DNA of 10,237 nucleotides from Bacteroidales bacterium UBA3856. Its GTDB lineage: Bacteria > Bacteroidota > Bacteroidia > Bacteroidales > UBA932. This document shows positions 6,358 to 10,237 of the stretch, piece after piece. How positions within the stretch are numbered: position 1 is the first letter of the stretch; each line of letters starts with the position of its first letter. The stretch lies in contig DGHE01000051.1 of assembly GCA_002392525.1 (NCBI GenBank), positions 1 through 10,237 on the forward strand, written 5' to 3'. The notes under the pieces are model-generated. The model was not told the DNA's origin. It was given only the letters and a program-made list of their open reading frames with translations, and did not search any database. Made by a program: the position numbers and the translations under genes.

Positions 6358-6423
6358 GCCGCCCCCCGAAGCGCCATCGGCCGTCCCCGGAAGCACCGCC
6401 GCCCCCCGAAGCGCCATCGGCCG
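6358..6423. repeat. 26-bp direct repeat with 40-bp period
   Basis: Two identical copies, 6358-6383 and 6398-6423, of a unit that begins GCCGCCCCCCGAAG and ends CATCGGCCG are separated by 14 bp. GC-rich and not clearly palindromic. Confidence 0.9.
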
Positions 6424-6485
6424 GCATGGTCAAAAAAGTTATTTTTCTGCCACATTACCGGCTAAAACAGAAAAACTTCGCCGAA

Positions 6486-6519
6486 AATCGGCTAAAACAT
6501 CACTTTCTTTTAGCCGATT
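6486..6519 (+). repeat. Perfect 12-bp inverted repeat just upstream of the RAYT promoter
   Basis: AATCGGCTAAAA (6486-6497) and TTTTAGCCGATT (6508-6519) form a perfect stem with a 10-nt loop. Overlapping it is a small hairpin GCCGA-AAA-TCGGC (6480-6492). A second CCGGCTAAAACA lies 30 bp upstream (6458-6469). The repeat directly abuts the proposed -33 element, an ideal place for an operator or transposase binding site. Confidence 0.85.
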
Positions 6520-6551
6520 GTTGAATGCGGGAGCAGGATTCACTATGTTTG
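6520..6551 (+). promoter_or_regulatory. Bacteroidota-type promoter for the RAYT gene
   Basis: GTTG (6520-6523), a 20-nt spacer and TATGTTTG (6544-6551) match the -33 TTTG and -7 TAnnTTTG pattern with correct spacing. The -7 box ends 4 nt before the start codon at 6556, so the transcript would begin at or very near the ATG and be leaderless or nearly so. Confidence 0.6.
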
Positions 6552-6555
6552 GAAC

Positions 6556-7473
6556 ATGAAAGAGTCCTATCATATTTGCTTTACCTCGCACCAGGAGGTC
6601 CTGTTCCGTGACGAGGAAGACCACGGCATGATGCTGAACCTGATGGCACTGCGTGCCTATTCCTCTGATACCGAAATCCTCGTGGAGGCAGAGATGTCCA
6701 CACACGTGCATCAGAACGTGTTTTCCGGCAGGCCTATGGAGTACGCCGCCGCTCTCCGCATGTCGTATACCAAGTACTTCAACCAGAAATATGGCCGTAC
6801 GGGACGGTTTGGGGAGAAATACACCTACCTCCTGAAGGTCGAAGGATTCAACCACCAGATGGTGCTTGAGAGTTATATCCTTCGGAACGGGCTGCATCAC
6901 CAGGCTGCTGCAACGGCCCTTGGCTACAAGTACTGCACGGCACGGGAGCTGTTCGTGGAGGATATCGGCCTGTCTTCAGAGAAGGCTGCTCCCCTTTCAC
7001 GAGCCGACATCGCCTCCCGCCTGCCACGCCACGCCGAATTCCCCGACGAGTTCCAGATGAGTGCCGATGGTGTCTTCCTCCGGCGCAGCTTCATGGAGAT
7101 ACGCCGGGCCGAGCAGTTCTACGGTTCTCCCCGCAACTACCTCTATCAGATGAACCGGCTGAGTGATGAAGACTGGACACGCAGCCAGGAGGCAGACCAT
7201 ACCGGAAATCCCATCACGCTGGACATGCTGGAGCCCGGGTATGAGGGCAGCATCGATCAGCTGCTGAGGAACGAGAACGGCCGCGCATTCAGCCGGACCC
7301 GGCTGCAGGACATGGACGTATGCAGACTGATAGACAAAGACATTCTGCCCGGCTACGGCGTCACTTCCGTATACCAGCTCACCGGAAGCCAGAAGCAGCG
7401 CATTGCCCGGGAGCTCTACTACGAATACCACCTTCCCGAAGCCCAGATCAAGCGATGCCTGGTGCTCGGCTAA
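6556..7473 (+). CDS. REP-associated tyrosine transposase (RAYT, Y1/HUH family)
   Basis: This 305-residue protein is the only plus-strand gene in the window. The N-terminal ~110 residues are a Y1 transposase domain. It begins with the first strand YHICFTSHQEVLF and has the metal-binding HUH motif His50-Val51-His52 in EAEMSTHVHQNV (compare the usual MPNHVH). It then has a helix with candidate catalytic tyrosines (Tyr71, Tyr74) in SYTKYFNQKYGRTGRFGEKY, a block characteristic of RAYTs. The long C-terminal part (about 110-305) ends in a helical stretch with SQKQRIARELYYEYHLPEAQIKR, split as SQKQRIARELYYEY and LPEAQIKR, like the DNA-binding tail of RAYTs. Such enzymes nick single-stranded DNA at REP hairpins through a 5'-phosphotyrosine. 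The frame is intact and key residues are present, so it may be active. The start at 6556 is needed to include the first beta strand. The flanking palindromes support the RAYT assignment. Confidence 0.88.
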   Translation: MKESYHICFTSHQEVLFRDEEDHGMMLNLMALRAYSSDTEILVEAEMSTHVHQNVFSGRPMEYAAALRMSYTKYFNQKYGRTGRFGEKYTYLLKVEGFNHQMVLESYILRNGLHHQAAATALGYKYCTARELFVEDIGLSSEKAAPLSRADIASRLPRHAEFPDEFQMSADGVFLRRSFMEIRRAEQFYGSPRNYLYQMNRLSDEDWTRSQEADHTGNPITLDMLEPGYEGSIDQLLRNENGRAFSRTRLQDMDVCRLIDKDILPGYGVTSVYQLTGSQKQRIARELYYEYHLPEAQIKRCLVLG

Positions 7474-7577
7474 GTGGGGCGGGTGCCGCAAAGCCGTGCC
7501 GCCACTACTTCCGCCGATACCTGGCCGCCATTGCCGCCGCCCATTCTGCCGACGCGTGCATCCCGGCCTTTCTCCCG

Positions 7578-7628
7578 GCCGCGTTGACACGTAGAATGCG
7601 CAGACGGCCGATTTGGCGTCAACGCGGC
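7578..7628 (+). repeat. REP-like palindromic unit C
   Basis: Outer arms at 7578-7588 and 7618-7628 form the same perfect 11-bp stem as unit A. The interior has GTAG (7591-7594) and the bulged inner hairpin (7603-7620). It differs from unit A at one base only (7600 G). Confidence 0.85.
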
Positions 7629-7659
7629 AAGGAAATCGGCCAAAAACGGCAAAATGCCG

Positions 7660-7710
7660 GCCGCGTTGACACACAGAACGCACAGACGGCCGATTTGGCG
7701 TCAACGCGGC
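7660..7710 (+). repeat. REP-like palindromic unit D
   Basis: Outer arms at 7660-7670 and 7700-7710 are identical to the other units. The inner bulged hairpin is intact, but the tetranucleotide position reads ACAG instead of GTAG, as in unit B. Confidence 0.85.
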
Positions 7711-7712
7711 AA

Positions 7713-7840
7713 GCGTAAGGGGGGAGGCGATGCCGTGGCTGGGCCAGACAGGGACCGATGCCGTGGCAGGGCCGATGCAAGTGCCAGCGCCGGAGCCGAT
7801 GCCCGCGCCGTGGCAGCGCCGCAGCAGTGCCGGCCCGGCG
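7713..7840. other. GC-rich low-complexity spacer between convergent RAYT element and PII-like gene
   Basis: The stretch contains near-repeats of GATGCCGTGGC (about 7728 and 7757) and many CCG/GCC runs, but no intact protein-like frame. It lies downstream of the minus-strand PII-like gene and of the plus-strand element. No convincing terminator with a U tract was found on either strand. The 98 bp between the RAYT stop and the right repeat (7474-7571) are equally featureless apart from an imperfect GTGG/CCAC hairpin. Confidence 0.6.
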
Positions 7841-8134
7841 CTACAGTGCGTCCTCCACGGGGAGGACGTAGGCGCGAAGGCCGAGGGCGCGGTTGGCGGC
7901 GTCGGTCTCGCGGAGGGCAGCCATCACCCTGGGGGCGAGGTTGTCTTCCACGACGCTCAGCAGGGCGTGATTCTGTGTGGGCCAGGCGTGGTTGCCAAGG
8001 TGGGGCTCACCGTCCACGGAGCCGCGGCCGCCGATTTCTTCCCATGTGGTGTAGCCGCGCTGGCCAAGGTTCTCCAGAAGATCCACAATCTCCTGATTGT
8101 AGGCCTGGTTGTATGCTATAAAAATTGCTTTCAT
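7841..8134 (-). CDS. PII-like small protein next to RND pump
   Basis: This 97-residue protein begins MKAIFIAYNQAYNQEIVDLL and resembles the PII-like (GlnB-fold) proteins of Bacteroidota: an opening beta strand, a helix, then a loop region GRGSVDGEPHLGNHAWP (36-52), in the place of the PII T-loop, followed by ALLSVVEDN and a final LGLRAYVLPVED. It lacks the uridylylated-tyrosine motif of classical GlnB, so nitrogen signalling should not be assumed. A PII-like protein next to an RND pump suggests a regulatory or metal-sensing partner; this is inference. The start at 8134 is preferred: extending to 8209 would add 25 residues that simply translate an intergenic repeat (CHSERSEES) and overlap the pump gene. 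It follows the pump by 37 nt and is probably in the same transcript. Confidence 0.75.
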   Translation of the reverse strand: MKAIFIAYNQAYNQEIVDLLENLGQRGYTTWEEIGGRGSVDGEPHLGNHAWPTQNHALLSVVEDNLAPRVMAALRETDAANRALGLRAYVLPVEDAL

Positions 8135-8162
8135 AGATTCTTCACTTCGTTCAGAATGACAG
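8135..8162 (-). repeat. Copy of the widespread 'HSERSEES' intergenic repeat
   Basis: The minus strand contains CATTCTGAACGAAGTGAAG followed by AATCT, ending directly at the PII-like start codon. This is the short repeat that, when read through, gives the peptide CHSERSEES seen in many spurious protein annotations across bacteria. It fills most of the 37-nt gap between the pump stop and the PII-like start, so it also forms the leader of that gene. Confidence 0.8.
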
Positions 8163-8171
8163 GAATAACGG

Positions 8172-10237
8172 TTAGCTGCGGCGGGCACGGCGTTTTTCAC
8201 GATGTTCACACAGGCCGCAGTACACCACGGGAATCAGGACCAGGGTAATGAGCGTGGAGACAGACAAACCCCAAGCCACGGTGGTACCCAGGCCGTTCCA
8301 GAGCTCGGAGCCCTCGCCGCGACCCAGTGCCATGGGCAGCATACCCAGCACGGTGGTGAGGGTTGTCATGAGGATAGGACGCAGACGGGCTTTGGCGGCC
8401 GATACGGAAGCATCACGCACGGAGTAGCCTCTCTCCTGCAGCAGGATGGTGTAGTCGATGAGCACAATACCGTTTTTCACCACAATACCCAGCAGGATGA
8501 TGATACCCACGGCCGACATCATGCCCACGGCCAGGCCGGAGGCAAGGTTTCCGAGGGCCACACCCACAAAGGCGAACGGAATGGAGAACATGATCACGAA
8601 CGGTCCCAGAAAACTCTCGAACTGGGAAGCCATCACCATGTACACCAGGATAATGATGAGGAGTCCGAGGAGAATCATGGAGCTGAACATTTCCTGCTGC
8701 TGCTCGTAGTCACCGCCAATAGACCAGGTAAGACCCTGCGGCAGCGGATTCTTCTCAAGGTGGGCCTGTACGAATTCCACACCGTCACTGAGCGTCATGC
8801 CGCTGGCCACGATACCGTTCACGGAAATGTAGCGGTCACGGTTCTTGCGCTGAATGGTGGGCGGAACCTTGGATTCCACAATGCGGCCCAGGTCCTTCAC
8901 CTTGAGGGAACGGCCCTGCGCATTGGTGATGACGATATTCTCCATGTCTTCCATGCTGGTGCGGAACTCCGGGGCATAGCGTACACGGATGTTGTATTCC
9001 TCACCGTCTTCACGGTAGTAGGAAGCCACGGAGCCGGACATAGCGGCCGACACGGCCATGGCGGCGGTTACGGAGTTGAGTCCGTTGAGCGCCAGCTTTT
9101 CGCGGTCAAAGTCCACTTCGTACTCAGGAGTATACTGGTCACGGGACAGGATGGCCTGGGTGAAGACACCGCTTTCCATCATGGCCATGCGAAGGTTGCG
9201 GGCGGCATTCTCGGTCTCGTTAAAGTCGTAGCCGTAGATTTCCAGCTGCACGGAGGCGCGACCGCCCATACCCATGCCTTCCGTCACGTTGAAACGGTTG
9301 AGCTCGGGGAAGAGCTTGAGGTCGGCGCGGATGACATCGGCAATCTCGGACACAGAACGCTTACGGTCTTCCATGGACCCCACGTTGATGTTCATGGAGA
9401 TGAGGTATGTACCGTTTTGCTGCATGGAAGCGAAGGCGTTCTCGGAGTCGGCCTGGCCGAAGCTGTAGCTGAGAACCTCCACCTCGGGGACATCGGCCAT
9501 GATCTTCTCATAGATGCGGGCGGCGACCTCACGCGTGACATCCTGCGCCGTGCCGATGGGCAGTTCGATGGTAGCCCTCAGGCGGCCGGCGTCGGAGTTG
9601 GGGAAGAATTCCGTCTTCATGCGGGGGGCATAAACGGCCATCACGGCCACGAAAATCACCACCGCTGCGGCCAGGATGAGCTTCTTGTGATTCATGCACC
9701 AGGCAATCAGGCGCGAATAACCGGCCGACACGCCGTCCAGGAACCTGTTCACATAGCTGAACACCCAGACATACAGTTTGTTGGTAGTGGGCTTGTTGTT
9801 CATCAGGAGTGCGCACAGCATGGGAACCAGCGTAAGGGCTGCCGTAGTGGACACAATCATGATGATGGACACGATGAAGCCCAGCTGCCGGAACATGATG
9901 CCGGCCATGCCGCTCATCATGGTAAGGGGCAGGAACACGCACAGCATGGTGAGGGTGGATGCGATAACCGAGATACCTACCTCGGCCGTACCGTGCACGG
10001 CGGCCTCCGTGGGCTTCTCTCCCCTCTCCAGGTGCGATGTCACGTTCTCCAGCACCACGATGGCATCGTCCACCACCATGCCGATGGCAATGGACAGGGC
10101 GCTCATGGAGATGATATTGAGCGTGTTACCCGTAAAGTACAAGTACATCAGGGAAGCGAGGAGGGCGATGGGGATGGACAGCACCACGATAAGGGTACCC
10201 TTCAAGCGGCCAAGGAACAGGAACACCACCAGCATCA
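8172..10237 (-). CDS. RND (AcrB-type) efflux permease, C-terminal two thirds (truncated by window edge)
   Basis: The frame is open at the right edge, and the visible 687-688 residues correspond roughly to AcrB residues 340-1040. The first visible Met is internal, not a start. The protein is a proton-driven inner-membrane exporter working with a periplasmic adaptor and an outer-membrane channel (not in the window). Visible are the rest of the first membrane half with the proton-relay Asp pair in GMVVDDAIVVLENV (visible residues 56-57), a second periplasmic porter/docking region (about 205-510), and the second membrane half with the relay Lys in GIVVKNGIVLIDY (587). The final LTTVLGMLPMALG and a short basic cytoplasmic tail are normal. 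The Asp pair and Lys together indicate a functional pump; substrate class (drug or metal) cannot be read. The stop at 8172 is followed by the PII-like gene. Confidence 0.95.
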   Translation of the reverse strand, partial: MLVVFLFLGRLKGTLIVVLSIPIALLASLMYLYFTGNTLNIISMSALSIAIGMVVDDAIVVLENVTSHLERGEKPTEAAVHGTAEVGISVIASTLTMLCVFLPLTMMSGMAGIMFRQLGFIVSIIMIVSTTAALTLVPMLCALLMNNKPTTNKLYVWVFSYVNRFLDGVSAGYSRLIAWCMNHKKLILAAAVVIFVAVMAVYAPRMKTEFFPNSDAGRLRATIELPIGTAQDVTREVAARIYEKIMADVPEVEVLSYSFGQADSENAFASMQQNGTYLISMNINVGSMEDRKRSVSEIADVIRADLKLFPELNRFNVTEGMGMGGRASVQLEIYGYDFNETENAARNLRMAMMESGVFTQAILSRDQYTPEYEVDFDREKLALNGLNSVTAAMAVSAAMSGSVASYYREDGEEYNIRVRYAPEFRTSMEDMENIVITNAQGRSLKVKDLGRIVESKVPPTIQRKNRDRYISVNGIVASGMTLSDGVEFVQAHLEKNPLPQGLTWSIGGDYEQQQEMFSSMILLGLLIIILVYMVMASQFESFLGPFVIMFSIPFAFVGVALGNLASGLAVGMMSAVGIIILLGIVVKNGIVLIDYTILLQERGYSVRDASVSAAKARLRPILMTTLTTVLGMLPMALGRGEGSELWNGLGTTVAWGLSVSTLITLVLIPVVYCGLCEHREKRRARRS

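Larger units (their letters stand above)
5943..6555. other. 613-bp divergent intergenic region rich in repeats
   Basis: This region lies between the divergent trxA and RAYT genes. From left to right it holds the trxA promoter, a GC-rich low-complexity stretch (about 6000-6080), a 23-bp tandem repeat, a pair of REP-like palindromes, two short duplications (19-bp and 40-bp period), an AT-richer stretch with two copies of CGGCTAAAACA, a 12-bp inverted repeat and the RAYT promoter. Open frames here are made of repeat sequence and have no convincing protein features, so none is called. Confidence 0.8.
6159..7712 (+). mobile_element. RAYT element (REPtron-like): transposase gene bracketed by 141-bp repeats
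   Basis: The 1554-bp segment is bounded by near-identical 141-bp direct repeats, each with two REP-like palindromes, around a Y1/HUH transposase gene. This layout matches REPtrons, in which a RAYT gene lies next to the palindromes it acts on. Differences from known gammaproteobacterial cases are the direct rather than inverted order of the units and the long 51-bp unit. The outer limits are those of the repeats; no target-site duplication was identified. It may be a domesticated locus rather than a transposon. Confidence 0.7.
7572..7712 (+). repeat. Right 141-bp direct repeat flanking the RAYT gene
   Basis: This is the second copy of the 6159-6299 repeat (137/141 identical), starting 98 bp after the RAYT stop. 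It contains units C and D with the same 31-nt linker. Unlike the left copy, all four arms and both inner hairpins are intact. Confidence 0.95.

Noticed and set aside
5953..6417. Minus-strand frame whose translation shares a ~40-residue block with a frame at 6997-7704
   Set aside because: The shared peptide is only the reverse-strand reading of the 141-bp direct repeat; the rest of the two frames is unrelated, and the second runs antisense through the RAYT gene.
6078..6524. Plus-strand open frame of 148 codons upstream of the RAYT gene
   Set aside because: It is built from the 23-bp array, the palindromes and the short duplications; the Arg/Pro/Ala-rich translation has no domain character and the GC-rich repeats explain the lack of stops.
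7474..7505. Terminator for the RAYT gene
   Set aside because: A GTGG/CCAC hairpin can be drawn, but it needs a two-base bulge, has a long loop and is not followed by a U tract.
8135..8209. Extended start for the PII-like protein at 8209
   Set aside because: The extra 25 residues translate the intergenic repeat and overlap the pump gene; the family N-terminus is MKAIFIAY at 8134.
7654..8248. Plus-strand frames of 155 and 172 codons opposite the PII-like gene
   Set aside because: They are antisense to a well-supported small gene and its low-complexity downstream region, with GC-driven composition and no recognisable motif.

Overview
The window is a GC-rich chromosomal segment of a Bacteroidota member, most likely Bacteroidales. 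The evidence is the GldH-type lipoprotein, a RicT/PSP1 protein with the long basic tail seen in that phylum, start regions without Shine-Dalgarno sequences, TAnnTTTG-type -7 boxes, and a PII-like protein beside an RND pump. The genus cannot be named from this sequence.

Layout. Positions 1-4979 (minus strand) hold a dense housekeeping run, read from right to left: a long-chain polyprenyl diphosphate synthase, DNA polymerase III delta' (holB), RicT/PSP1, gldH, trmB, a small MerR regulator and the start of a NIF3-like metalloprotein cut by the window edge. From the synthase to trmB, neighbours are 1 nt apart or overlap (4, 1 and 19 nt), which suggests one translationally coupled transcript. A 22-nt gap with a possible promoter precedes the merR-nif3 pair. 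Positions 4980-5942 (minus) hold thioredoxin (trxA) followed by a small outer-membrane beta-barrel protein, with a hairpin terminator or attenuator between the barrel gene and the synthase gene.

Positions 5943-7840 are the accessory part. A plus-strand HUH/Y1 transposase of the RAYT type (REP-associated tyrosine transposase) is bracketed by 141-bp direct repeats that differ at only 4 positions. Each repeat holds two 51-bp palindromic units with REP-like features: an 11-bp outer stem, an inner hairpin with a bulged G and, in two copies, a GTAG tetranucleotide 5' of the inner hairpin. The left flank also has a 23-bp tandem repeat, two further short duplications and a perfect 12-bp inverted repeat abutting the predicted transposase promoter. 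The whole resembles a REPtron, that is, a RAYT gene with its cognate palindromes. It is the most interesting part of the window.

Positions 7841-10237 (minus) hold the C-terminal two thirds of an RND efflux permease followed by a small PII-like protein, probably co-transcribed. Their 37-nt gap contains a copy of the widespread short repeat that translates as HSERSEES. No tRNA, rRNA or CRISPR array was seen.
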